Made by a program: the position numbers and the translations under genes. From JAIVGV01 sp036389335 (GTDB taxonomy: Bacteria; Acidobacteriota; Blastocatellia; Pyrinomonadales; Pyrinomonadaceae), in contig DASVQC010000092.1 of assembly GCA_036389335.1 (NCBI GenBank), positions 1-64,000 of the forward strand: a stretch of 64,000 nucleotides of DNA, read 5' to 3'. The notes beneath the pieces are model-generated. The model was not told where the DNA came from and made no database searches. It was given only the letters and a program-made list of their open reading frames with translations. Below, piece by piece: positions 48,099 to 56,752 of the stretch. Position 1 is the first letter of the stretch. Each line of letters starts with the position of its first letter.

Positions 48099-48332
48099 TT
48101 ATTTGGGGGGGACGTGCAGTTCCGGAACCACGATGACCCGCTCCTCTCCGGTTTCTGGGTTTCGCACGATGATCTCGGTAAAACCTCTCTCAGCTTGGCT
48201 TTGCAAAGCTCTGGTGATCTGCAGAGAGTCTCGTACCGCGTTGGCCATGGAAGGGTATTTCCCCTGCTGGGTCATACGCTCCAAGCTTTCGAGGCTCCTG
48301 TCGTCAAAGCTGAATACTACGCGTTTAGGCAT
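48099..48332 (-). CDS. Small RHH/antitoxin-like regulator
   Basis: 77 residues. MPKRVVFSFDDRSLESLERM and YPSMANAVRDSLQITRAL look like a ribbon-helix-helix DNA-binding fold (strand, helix, turn, helix). It is the first gene of the operon, 3 nt before the membrane-protein gene, and probably binds the palindrome at 48398-48414 that overlaps the promoter. Confidence 0.7.
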   Translation of the reverse strand: MPKRVVFSFDDRSLESLERMTQQGKYPSMANAVRDSLQITRALQSQAERGFTEIIVRNPETGEERVIVVPELHVPPK

Positions 48333-48375
48333 GAGGCACTCCTTTCAAAAATTTGATGTCGCTAGAGACCCACAC

Positions 48376-48414
48376 AATATAACAGTTGATATCAATAATG
48401 TCAACTCTTGACAT
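48376..48414 (-). promoter_or_regulatory. Promoter and operator of the Argonaute operon
   Basis: On the minus strand TTGACA (48404-48399), a 17-bp spacer and TATATT (48381-48376) form a near-ideal sigma-70 promoter. The -35 box lies in a perfect inverted repeat, ATGTCAA-CTC-TTGACAT (plus strand 48398-48414). This suggests repression by the small regulator that is the first gene. Confidence 0.75.
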
Positions 48415-48498
48415 CAGATATGATATCGCATAAGATACAGCACGATTAACAGGGGTTGCCTAATTCTTTAGCAATCCTGAGCATGGAAAGGAGAAGCG

Positions 48499-48702
48499 AT
48501 GGCAAAGACACCTACGAATCACAACAAATCTTGGACTCCGCAGGAGGTGCGTCAGTTAGAAAACCTAGCCGACCACAACACACCGACACGGGTCATCGGG
48601 ATCAAACTCGGTCGCACAGAGGACGCGGTTCGTTCAAAGGCGCACGAGGAAAACATCTCCCTCAAGCCGACCAACCAATCGCCTTACAACAGGCGTAAGT
48701 GA
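48499..48702 (+). CDS. Small SANT/Myb-like protein
   Basis: 67 residues, MAKTPTNHNKSWTPQEVRQL then GIKLGRTEDAVRSKAHEENI. WTPQEV...L...TPTRVIGIKLGRT...VRSKA is a Myb/SANT-like DNA-binding pattern, and the family NHNKPWTP...NQSPYNRRK is one I know from many proteobacteria. GAAAGGAG upstream gives a strong ribosome site. It may regulate neighbouring island genes. Confidence 0.75.
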   Translation: MAKTPTNHNKSWTPQEVRQLENLADHNTPTRVIGIKLGRTEDAVRSKAHEENISLKPTNQSPYNRRK

Positions 48703-48737
48703 CTTGCGAGCTAGGTGAAGGCGTAGGCATCGTGAGA

Positions 48738-48769
48738 GCGAATGCGAGTTGCGAATAGCTCGCATTCGC
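48738..48769 (+). terminator. Hairpin after the SANT-like gene
   Basis: GCGAATGCGAG (48738-48748) and CTCGCATTCGC (48759-48769) form a perfect 11-bp stem with a 10-nt loop, 36 nt after the gene. A TCGCACGA site (48766-48773) overlaps its right arm. No strong T-run follows, so it could also be an operator. Confidence 0.45.
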
Positions 48770-48869
48770 ACGATGTCTCTTCTGTCGGAAGACTTATGGG
48801 AAGGAGAATACAGGGACTCCCCACGTTGGGCCAAAGCCCTGGCCTGAAACAGGTAAGGAGTGATTGAAG

Positions 48870-49364
48870 ATGACGTACACAGTGTTGAGAAATAACAACC
48901 TGATGGTTGTCCAGTTCTGGGAATTGACGGCCACAGACCTAGTACAGGCAACAGATCAAAGATTCTATCCTGTAGCGAATTTCCCTGACCTGAGGCCTTT
49001 ATTCCCTCAGCTATCACTACCACCTATGGCACCGCCGCCGGTTTCCGATATCCTGCGCGACTTGGGCACGATCCTCCTTGTCGGCGTTGGTATTTATGTG
49101 GCGATCGGCGTGGTGGCGGCTTTACTGGCCCCTCAAAGAAACAACGAGCCTTTAACCAAGAGCGATAGGAATTACATCCGCGCGCGTGACGGCGAGATAT
49201 GCCTTTACTGCAGGATCTATGCTCCGGGCGGTCACGTTGATCACCGCGTCAGCCGCGCCAATGGGGGCAGTAATGACTACGACAATCTGGCTTGGGCGTG
49301 TGTGTCCTGCAACTGCTCAAAGGGAGCACTGAATGATTCAGAGTTTATGGCCCTATTCCAGTGA
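48870..49364 (+). CDS. Membrane-anchored HNH endonuclease
   Basis: 164 residues from ATG 48870. The N-terminal part has a membrane helix near residue 75-90 (TILLVGVGIYVAIGVVAALL). The C-terminal HNH domain has CLYCRIYAPGGHVDHRVSR, then GGSNDYDNLAWACVSCNCSK: two CxxC zinc pairs and the DHxxxxxxGG...N..L..C..CN motif. An HNH nuclease tied to the membrane would cut DNA near the cell surface; a role in defence or incoming-DNA control is possible. Confidence 0.85.
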   Translation: MTYTVLRNNNLMVVQFWELTATDLVQATDQRFYPVANFPDLRPLFPQLSLPPMAPPPVSDILRDLGTILLVGVGIYVAIGVVAALLAPQRNNEPLTKSDRNYIRARDGEICLYCRIYAPGGHVDHRVSRANGGSNDYDNLAWACVSCNCSKGALNDSEFMALFQ

Positions 49365-49393
49365 TGCCACTGATGCGCCGACCTGCCAAGTGC

Positions 49394-49657
49394 TCAAAGG
49401 CTGCCCCGAACCCAATCTAGTTCGGTAGGCGGTAGCCCTGTTCCGGGATTAACTCCCGCGGCAACTCGGGCCGCCTCCTCGATGGTGACAGCACGTTCCA
49501 CGCCCGCGATCTGCTCGATTGCGACCTATACGGCGGGGATGTAGGCCCTCCCGTCCGCGATCAACTCTGCCAAGTCCGACTCGACGGACGCCCAGCCGGC
49601 CCGCAGCAGGAAAAGGAATTGCCAGACGGATTGCGCCTTCTCCTCGTAGCGCCACAT
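49394..49657 (-). pseudogene. Broken small gene, in-frame TAG
   Basis: One frame from ATG 49657 to a stop at 49394 reads coherently on both sides of a TAG at 49528-49526: MWRYEEKAQSVWQFLFLLRA, LAELIADGRAYIPAV before it and VAIEQIAGVERAVTIEEAAR, VAAGVNPGTGLPPTEL after it. No family recognised. It looks like a decayed small gene, 88 codons long. Confidence 0.55.
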
Positions 49658-49952
49658 AAGATAAGCAAGGCTGTGATCAAAGGGGCCACGAAGGATCTCA
49701 GGTGGCCTATGGTGTAGCGAGACTGACCAACCTTGTCTACGAGGTCAGTCGGGAAAATGCGCCGAGCAGAGCATGCTTCATCTGCCTATTCATTACGATA
49801 CACTTTGACTGACTATCTTGGGCAAAGCTTCTTTAGGGGATTCAGTGACTTAAACGCCGTTGTGCCAACGGTTTTCGTAGATTCTTTCAAAATGAATAAC
49901 ACTCCGAAAGTCAACATTTCCAGCCAGCCCGCGCTCCCTTTGATAATTTCTA
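49658..49952. other. Intergenic, no gene seen
   Basis: AT content rises toward the right. Open frames lack protein-like composition. The promoter of the helicase gene lies at the right end. Confidence 0.35.
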
Positions 49953-49980
49953 TTGACCTGATTATAGCAGATGTTATATA
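49953..49980 (+). promoter_or_regulatory. Promoter of the helicase-methylase-ATPase operon
   Basis: TTGACC (49953-49958), a 16-bp spacer and TATATA (49975-49980). Transcription would start about 10 nt before the ATG at 49995, so the leader is very short, with only a weak AGGA. Confidence 0.6.
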
Positions 49981-49994
49981 CCGCTTAGGAATTT

Positions 49995-52900
49995 ATGGAC
50001 GCATCAACGGTAAAAGCCATCAGAAGCCAATTGGGTATGTCTCAACAGGCGTTCGCGCAGGCTCTAGGAGTCTCTTTCGCCACGGTGAACCGCTGGGAGA
50101 ACAATAAGGCTAGGCCACAGAAAGACCGGGTTGAGCGAATTAAAGCGTTACTTAATCAGGCCAGTACGGAAGAAACCTCTATACAAGGTGATAGCTTAGA
50201 GACTATTAGACTAGATTTTGAAGGTGACCCAGACGCGATCAAACTGGTCGTCGACGCTCAACGCCTTCAGAATGGGCACGTTTTCAATAAGGCGTTCGGC
50301 TTGGAGACCTCTAGGGTAGTTCCGCTGCCGCATCAGCGCATAGCGGTCTACGAACATCTACTTTCTTCAAATCCACTGCGTTTTCTTCTCGCTGATGATG
50401 CAGGCGCGGGGAAGACGATCATGACGGGGCTCTACATCCGTGAAATGATAAATCGCGGAAGATTGAAACGTGTGCTCATCTGCGCTCCGGCAGGTCTTAC
50501 CTGGAATTGGCAGCGAGAGCTCCTGCACTTCTTCGATCTTGAATTTACAGTTCTTAGAGGCATCGACTTCCAAAAGGGCGATCCTCTATCTGAGCCGGAT
50601 AGGAATCTGTTTATTATCAGCGTGGACACCGCCGCGACTGACCTCATCAAAGATCGACTAATCTCGGAGGCTGGAGATGGATTTGATCTCGTCGTTTTCG
50701 ACGAGGCTCACAAGCTAGCTTGGATGGACCTCAATCGCACCGATAGTAAAACCCGACGGTATCGACTGGCAGAGGCTTTAAGCAGGCGAACAACACACCT
50801 GTTGTTGCTAACGGCGACGCCGCACATGGGCAAGCCTGATCCGTACTTTGCGTTGTGGCGTCTTTTGGATCCGAAGATCTTCTCAACGAAGGATGCCTGG
50901 CGCTCCTTCCCGCAAGATAAGAGAGGATGTTTCTTCATTCGCAGACTCAAGGAAGAAATGGTCGGCTACAATGGCCAGCCGATTTATAAACCGCGTCTTT
51001 GCCAGACGATCACATTCAAGCTCACTCCCGCGGAGCAGGAATTCTACGACGAGTCAACCAACTATCTTCGTTGGAGCTACGATACCAACCGCAGTGTTAA
51101 CAGAAGTGCCGCAGCTATGGTGGTCGCAGTGCTACAGCGGCGCCTCGCCAGTTCGACCTACGCAATGCTCCAATCGCTAGAACGGCGCAAGCAGAGAATC
51201 ACCGCGGTGGTGCCCATGACCTCACACGCGCAACTCTCCCTTGAGCGGGTCGCTAGCTATCTTGATACGAGCACTGCTGATGAAAATGAGCCCGATGCTC
51301 AAGGTAGAGAAACGGATGAGGACGTCGAAGACTTTGCTTTGAGCCTGGCGCGGCCGTCAAACGCTGCCCAGGTCCGAAAAGAATTGGAATACCTCGACCG
51401 CATCATGGTGTTGGGGGAGCGGGTTCGGGAACTGCAGCAGGAGACGAAGTTTCTCAAACTGCGTGAGTTAGTAGAGTCTACCGAGTTCCGAAATCAGCAA
51501 CTTCTTATTTTCACCGAGCACAGGGACACCCTTGAGTACCTGCGGCAGCGCTTTGACGCATTAGGGTACAGCGGCCAAGTAGCGTCTATACACGGTGGAA
51601 TGGATGTGGAAGAGCGCGAGCGGCAACGCATCTTTTTCATGCCTCCTGACGTCCGCCGCGAGCAAGGAGTTAGGAATCCCGATGCGCCGACCGCGAGAAT
51701 CATGCTGGCGACGGACGCAGCCGGAGAAGGAATCAACCTTCAGTTCGCGTGGTTGATGGTTAATTTCGACATACCTTGGAATCCGGCTCGTCTAGAGCAG
51801 CGAATGGGCCGCCTTCATAGATTCGGACAGCGCCACTCTGAGGTGCGAATTTTCAACCTTGTGGCAGAAGGAACTCGCGAAGGAGACGTGCTCTCCGCGC
51901 TATTGAATAAATTGGATGAGGCAAGGCAGGAACTCTGCAGTGACAAAGTGTTCGATGTAATCGGTCAGCAATTGAACAACGTCTCGCTCCGTGACCTGCT
52001 GCGGGATGCCCTTTACGATCCGCAGTCGGCCCACCGAAAACTCGATTCCATTTTCGCGACCCAGAGACTACGTGCCGCCGTAGAAGAGCAACGTAAGACC
52101 GCCTCTACGTACGGCGATGTCGCTAAGCGATTAGGTCAGCTCAACAGCGAGGTTGAGGTCGAGCAATTCAATCACTTATTACCCGCCTATATTCAGAACT
52201 TCATAGACAAGGCCGCCCCTCGCCTTGGGATGCGCCTGGACGGTGACGTCGCCAACGCAGCTCGACTGTACGTCAACGGGCAGGGGGGAGATTGGCTTCG
52301 CAAGTTGCGGTCACGCTTGTCAGACGGGTTCCCCGAATTCTTGACCGTTCGGCGCGAGCCCGATTTGGCGGGCGTTGATCCGAGCCGCACAGCGTTCCTC
52401 AGGCCTGGGGAGATAATTTTCGACGCTATTTGTGAGGAAACTATTCGCCGGTTTCAGCCAGACGTTAATCGCGGCGGCGTGTTCTGCGATCCGGCGGCTG
52501 AGCGACCGTATTGTGTGGCTCTATATCTCTGCCAATTAGGCGAGCCTTCTGCTTTTCTGCGTTCATCAGGAATTAACGGTCAGTTATTTGAACGCCACTT
52601 AATCGGGATCCGTTGGGACGACTCTGGCAATTTCGAGTTCTGCGCGCCGAACCACTTATTAGCTCTGCAAGGCGCACCGCGGTCTCTAACGTGGAGAGCC
52701 GGTAGTCTCTTGGTCAACCCTGAAGAACACGCAGAAAGGGCGAACGTGTACGCGCGCATGGTCGCCGAAACTAAATATCTTCAGCAACTCAGAACAGCGT
52801 TGCGAGCCGAAGTGGAAAGCCGCCTTGACGATCTTAGCCGAGGCTTCGATTTTCAAGGAGGCGAACTCGCGGAAAAACGAAGTGAGCTTGCACGCCGAGC

Positions 52901-53465
52901 GCGCGATGGGGACGCGGCTGCGGCCGAGGCTCTCGAAGAGATCAAGAAGCAGCAAGCGATTTTTGAGACGGAAAAGGTCCAATCCCTACTATATGAACAA
53001 CGCAAGCCTGAACTTCTTGACATTATCAAGCTCGAACGCATCGCCCTCTCCATTGTTGTTCCCGACCCCACGCCCGAGGCGCGAGACACCTACAATAAGA
53101 ACATCGAGGCTGTGGCCATGCGCATAGCGCGCAACTTCGAGATCGACCGTTACAACGCACGAGTGTTCGATGTGTCTTCGCCGAGTTTGGCGAGGGGGTA
53201 TGACTTGGAGAGCCACCGTGCGAATGGTGAGAAGGTGGTCATCGAGGTGAAAGGCAGGAGCGGGCGAGGGCCTGTTCATTTAACGGATAACGAATGGCCG
53301 ACTGCTGCCAATATTCGGGATAAATACTGGCTCTATGTGGTCGTAGATTGCGCGACTGATCCGAAACTATTTCGCGTTAGTGACCCCATCAGACTCGCCT
53401 TCAACACACGCCAGACATTCACCCTTAACATCGGTGAGATCATGCGGGAGGCGGAACACGACTGA
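49995..53465 (+). CDS. SNF2-type helicase with HTH and DUF3883 domains
   Basis: 1156 residues. Residues 1-55 are an XRE HTH (LGMSQQAFAQALGVSFATVN). Then comes an SF2 helicase: Walker A LADDAGAGKT, DEAH in VVFDEAHKLAW, LLTATPHMG, and motif VI QRMGRLHRFGQ. The last ~120 residues are DUF3883-like, a restriction-endonuclease fold (GYDLES...KVVIEVKGRSG...LTDNEWPTA). It opens a three-gene set with a methylase and an ATPase, 90 and 32 nt apart: the helicase-methylase-ATPase arrangement called Hma, seen in phage-defence islands. Confidence 0.85.
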   Translation: MDASTVKAIRSQLGMSQQAFAQALGVSFATVNRWENNKARPQKDRVERIKALLNQASTEETSIQGDSLETIRLDFEGDPDAIKLVVDAQRLQNGHVFNKAFGLETSRVVPLPHQRIAVYEHLLSSNPLRFLLADDAGAGKTIMTGLYIREMINRGRLKRVLICAPAGLTWNWQRELLHFFDLEFTVLRGIDFQKGDPLSEPDRNLFIISVDTAATDLIKDRLISEAGDGFDLVVFDEAHKLAWMDLNRTDSKTRRYRLAEALSRRTTHLLLLTATPHMGKPDPYFALWRLLDPKIFSTKDAWRSFPQDKRGCFFIRRLKEEMVGYNGQPIYKPRLCQTITFKLTPAEQEFYDESTNYLRWSYDTNRSVNRSAAAMVVAVLQRRLASSTYAMLQSLERRKQRITAVVPMTSHAQLSLERVASYLDTSTADENEPDAQGRETDEDVEDFALSLARPSNAAQVRKELEYLDRIMVLGERVRELQQETKFLKLRELVESTEFRNQQLLIFTEHRDTLEYLRQRFDALGYSGQVASIHGGMDVEERERQRIFFMPPDVRREQGVRNPDAPTARIMLATDAAGEGINLQFAWLMVNFDIPWNPARLEQRMGRLHRFGQRHSEVRIFNLVAEGTREGDVLSALLNKLDEARQELCSDKVFDVIGQQLNNVSLRDLLRDALYDPQSAHRKLDSIFATQRLRAAVEEQRKTASTYGDVAKRLGQLNSEVEVEQFNHLLPAYIQNFIDKAAPRLGMRLDGDVANAARLYVNGQGGDWLRKLRSRLSDGFPEFLTVRREPDLAGVDPSRTAFLRPGEIIFDAICEETIRRFQPDVNRGGVFCDPAAERPYCVALYLCQLGEPSAFLRSSGINGQLFERHLIGIRWDDSGNFEFCAPNHLLALQGAPRSLTWRAGSLLVNPEEHAERANVYARMVAETKYLQQLRTALRAEVESRLDDLSRGFDFQGGELAEKRSELARRARDGDAAAAEALEEIKKQQAIFETEKVQSLLYEQRKPELLDIIKLERIALSIVVPDPTPEARDTYNKNIEAVAMRIARNFEIDRYNARVFDVSSPSLARGYDLESHRANGEKVVIEVKGRSGRGPVHLTDNEWPTAANIRDKYWLYVVVDCATDPKLFRVSDPIRLAFNTRQTFTLNIGEIMREAEHD

Positions 53466-53555
53466 GGCGCCCCCAGGATAACCGGACTGGGTGACGCGTT
53501 AGTTCGGCGAAATTAGCTGCAAAGGATAAATGACCTAGACCGTTCGAGCCACATC

Positions 53556-56500
53556 ATGACTAATAAACCCCGCTTGATAGAGGTGGCTTTCCCTCTGAAA
53601 CAAACTTCAATCGCGAGCGTTCATGAAAAGAACGTACGAAAAGGACATCTCTCTACCCTTCATATATGGCCGGCGAGGCGGCCATTGGCGGCATGTCGGG
53701 CCGCCTTATTAGCATGCCTTCTGCCGGACCCCGACGACGCGGGTAAGAGGCGTGAACTCTTGGCGAAAATCGGCGGTGAGGTCGTCACGAAATCGGTCGA
53801 AGCTAGAGACAATGACGGAAACATAGTAGTCGAAGATAAAGAGGGCGTAAGAGGAGGGATACTTGCTTGGGGTCAAGAAAATGATGCAGTCATAAATGAC
53901 TTCCGGGAGACGATTCGTACCTTTTACGGCGGCATCGCTCCAAAGGTCCTCGATCCGTTCGCGGGCGGCGGCGCGATCCCCTTCGAGGCAATGCGACTCG
54001 GTTGTGCTGTCACTGCGTCGGACCTGAATCCTGTCGCTTGGTTGATCTTGAAATGTACGCTTGACTACCCGCAACAGTTTGCCCGTAAAAAATGGCCGCT
54101 ACCCAAGTTCGTCCGAGATTGGCCGGACTTCGTTGAAGACTTCCTCGCCGGCAAGATCAAGAGGCGTAAAGGGAACAAGAAAGCTCATTTCTCTGACCCG
54201 AAGCAGCTCGCCCTCATGGATCTTCCGGAAGCGGACATAGCCTGGCACGTCAGGGCTTGGGGGCGTTGGGTGCTGGAGCGTTCGCGCGCCGACTTAGCTT
54301 CTCGGTACCCCGTGATAAACGGTGAACCTACCGTTGCCTATCTTTGGGCCCGAACTGCGCGGGATAAAGTAACCGCTGGGCGGATTCCCCTCCTGAAGAC
54401 GTTCTGGTTATACAAGAAGAAGGGGAGGCGCGCGGCCCTGCTACCCGTTCCGAATGCCGACAAATCTGGGGTTACATTCCGGCTTCTTAAAGATTCTGAC
54501 TTCGAGAATGCGGAGCGAATCATCGCCGAGAATCTTTTCCTTAAGGAATGGGAAGTGACCGCGGAGACGCTTCCCAGTTTTCTTGAGTCTGGGACGATGA
54601 ATCGTTCAGGGGTGTGGAGTCCGGTGAGCGGACGTCCGGGGATGATTGCCCTTACCATGGAAGATCTTCGCCGACAAGGGCAACAAGGACTACTCGGGGA
54701 GCAAATGACGGTCGTCGTCGTTGAAGCAACCAAGCCTAGATCAAAGACGACCTTCAAACGCTACCGCCTGCCGACCGAGGCTGAGCTAGAAGCCGCTAAG
54801 GTACAGATAGAAGAACTCGAATCAACATTTGCAGACATCCCATTCGGGATTCCAAACGAGCCGATCGCTATCGGAGGGAGCCGCCGTGGCGGCGGCTCTG
54901 CATTCACTGCACCAACCTTCGGGTTCGATCGCTGGAGTACGCTATTCACCGCCCGTCAACTACTAGCACTCGGCACCATAGTCAAGCACAGCCGATCGGC
55001 TATGCAGCAATTACAAGTGCAGGACAGAACGGGGAGCGAAGCCTTATCTGCGTACTTGGGCATTATCCTTGATAGGGTTGCTGATCGCAGCAGTACGGTT
55101 TGTACTTGGACTATAGATCGGGATGGTATCCGCAATACATTTGCAAGGTTTGCCCTTCCTGTGACTTGGGATTTTGTCGAAGGTGTCACCACGGCAGAAG
55201 CATCAGGTGGCTATCCGGGACAGATTGAACTTGTCGCTCAGTTCATAGAGCACTCGCTAGAGATGGGTACCAATCCATCAACGCCCCTTATCGAAAGGCA
55301 ATCAGCAATTGAGCCGAGGGCGAGTACGTTCGACGTTATAATGACCGACCCCCCTTATTATGATGCCATTCCATACTCAGATCTGATGGACTTTTTCTAC
55401 ATCTGGCTCCGCCGAACGCTCCACGGGGTGAGCACTGAGATGGATGAGGTGTTTCGTGAGCAACTGGCACCTAAATGGGACAGCAAGCGTGACGATGGCG
55501 AGTTGATTGATGAGGCCAGTCGGTTCGGGGGCGACAAGGATCGATCACGGGAAAATTATGAGAATGGAATGTTCCGTGCATTCCAAGCTTGTAATCAGGC
55601 TTTAAGTCCTGCCGGGCGGTTAGTAGTTGTTTTTGCCAATAAGCAATCGGATGCATGGGAATCTCTTGTGTCAGCAATTATACGGGCAGGCTTCGTAGTA
55701 GATGGGAGTTGGCCGATTCAGACTGAGATGCCGAATCGGACGCGGGGAGTAAGTTCCGCGGCTCTCTCATCGTCGGTCTGGATCGTTTGTCGAAAGCGGG
55801 CGAAGACAGTTACCGCAGGCTGGGAAGAGTCGGTCCTTGAACGCATGAACCGCACCCTATTCGACTCTCGGGAAGCACTCGGTGGCAAGAACATTCTGCA
55901 GTACTACTTCGACCTCGGCATTCGCGGCCCCGACTTACTCTGGGCCGCGCTAGGACCGGCGCTGGAGGCGTATAGTGCGCACCCCTTCATTAAGAAGACG
56001 GCTGGCGGCATTATGACCGTGCCCGAGTTCTTGAGAGAGGTAAGAAAACTAGTACTCCAGTTCAGCCTGGGGGAACTTCCCGGGTTCAAAGGAATTCAGC
56101 AGGAGACGCGGGGGCGTGGCGAAACGCTAGAACTCGACCCTGTGACTCAGTACTACCTACTCCACAGAGCTTTCTTTGGCCTCGACCCTGCTCCGGCCGG
56201 GGCATGCATTCTTTACGCAAATGCCTGCGGTAAAAACGAGACGGAACTGAAGGTAGTGTGGAACATCTTGGAACAGGGTGGCCAATCTAAGAGGGGGCGT
56301 CCCCGTAAGAGCCAGGAAGATGAAGAGTTTACTGAAGATGAGGCGGGTGGGGGAAAGGCTAATGAGTATCGTCTTGTTGATTGGGAGGTACGTGGACACC
56401 GCGAAAGCCTCGGAGATAGTAGGACAGGGCAATCGGCTCCATTAATAGATAAGATGCACCGCTTGATGCTCCTGTTCAAGCAGAATCGTACAAGCGATGT

Positions 56501-56720
56501 GCAGAGTTTATTCGAGAGGTGGGGACTCGCGAATGAGCGCGCCTTTAAACCCCTGCTCCAGGCGGTGCGGGAACTCGCGCTGCGCGACAAACGAGAGGGC
56601 GAGCGGCGGCTGGTCGAAGCGCTGGCCACGCAACTTCGGATGAACCGGAGAACTGTGTGGGAAGCAAATGAGATGCTAGAGCGTCCGCTGTTTGAGCCGG
56701 TCGAAGAGATGCGCTCCTAG
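53556..56720 (+). CDS. DUF1156 adenine-specific DNA methylase
   Basis: 1054 residues. The N-terminal ~70 residues are DUF1156 (HLSTLHIWPARRPLAACRAA). The methylase domain has motif I DPFAGGGAIPFEAMRLG and motif IV DPPYYDAIPYSDL, with FFYIWLRRTL after it. The long insertion and C-terminal part (TRGVSSAALSSSVWIVCRK onward) are typical of the DUF1156 group. It would methylate adenine in DNA, probably marking host DNA. Between helicase and ATPase genes. Confidence 0.88.
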   Translation: MTNKPRLIEVAFPLKQTSIASVHEKNVRKGHLSTLHIWPARRPLAACRAALLACLLPDPDDAGKRRELLAKIGGEVVTKSVEARDNDGNIVVEDKEGVRGGILAWGQENDAVINDFRETIRTFYGGIAPKVLDPFAGGGAIPFEAMRLGCAVTASDLNPVAWLILKCTLDYPQQFARKKWPLPKFVRDWPDFVEDFLAGKIKRRKGNKKAHFSDPKQLALMDLPEADIAWHVRAWGRWVLERSRADLASRYPVINGEPTVAYLWARTARDKVTAGRIPLLKTFWLYKKKGRRAALLPVPNADKSGVTFRLLKDSDFENAERIIAENLFLKEWEVTAETLPSFLESGTMNRSGVWSPVSGRPGMIALTMEDLRRQGQQGLLGEQMTVVVVEATKPRSKTTFKRYRLPTEAELEAAKVQIEELESTFADIPFGIPNEPIAIGGSRRGGGSAFTAPTFGFDRWSTLFTARQLLALGTIVKHSRSAMQQLQVQDRTGSEALSAYLGIILDRVADRSSTVCTWTIDRDGIRNTFARFALPVTWDFVEGVTTAEASGGYPGQIELVAQFIEHSLEMGTNPSTPLIERQSAIEPRASTFDVIMTDPPYYDAIPYSDLMDFFYIWLRRTLHGVSTEMDEVFREQLAPKWDSKRDDGELIDEASRFGGDKDRSRENYENGMFRAFQACNQALSPAGRLVVVFANKQSDAWESLVSAIIRAGFVVDGSWPIQTEMPNRTRGVSSAALSSSVWIVCRKRAKTVTAGWEESVLERMNRTLFDSREALGGKNILQYYFDLGIRGPDLLWAALGPALEAYSAHPFIKKTAGGIMTVPEFLREVRKLVLQFSLGELPGFKGIQQETRGRGETLELDPVTQYYLLHRAFFGLDPAPAGACILYANACGKNETELKVVWNILEQGGQSKRGRPRKSQEDEEFTEDEAGGGKANEYRLVDWEVRGHRESLGDSRTGQSAPLIDKMHRLMLLFKQNRTSDVQSLFERWGLANERAFKPLLQAVRELALRDKREGERRLVEALATQLRMNRRTVWEANEMLERPLFEPVEEMRS

Positions 56721-56752
56721 TCCGAACACGAGATAAGCGGGAATACAATTTT

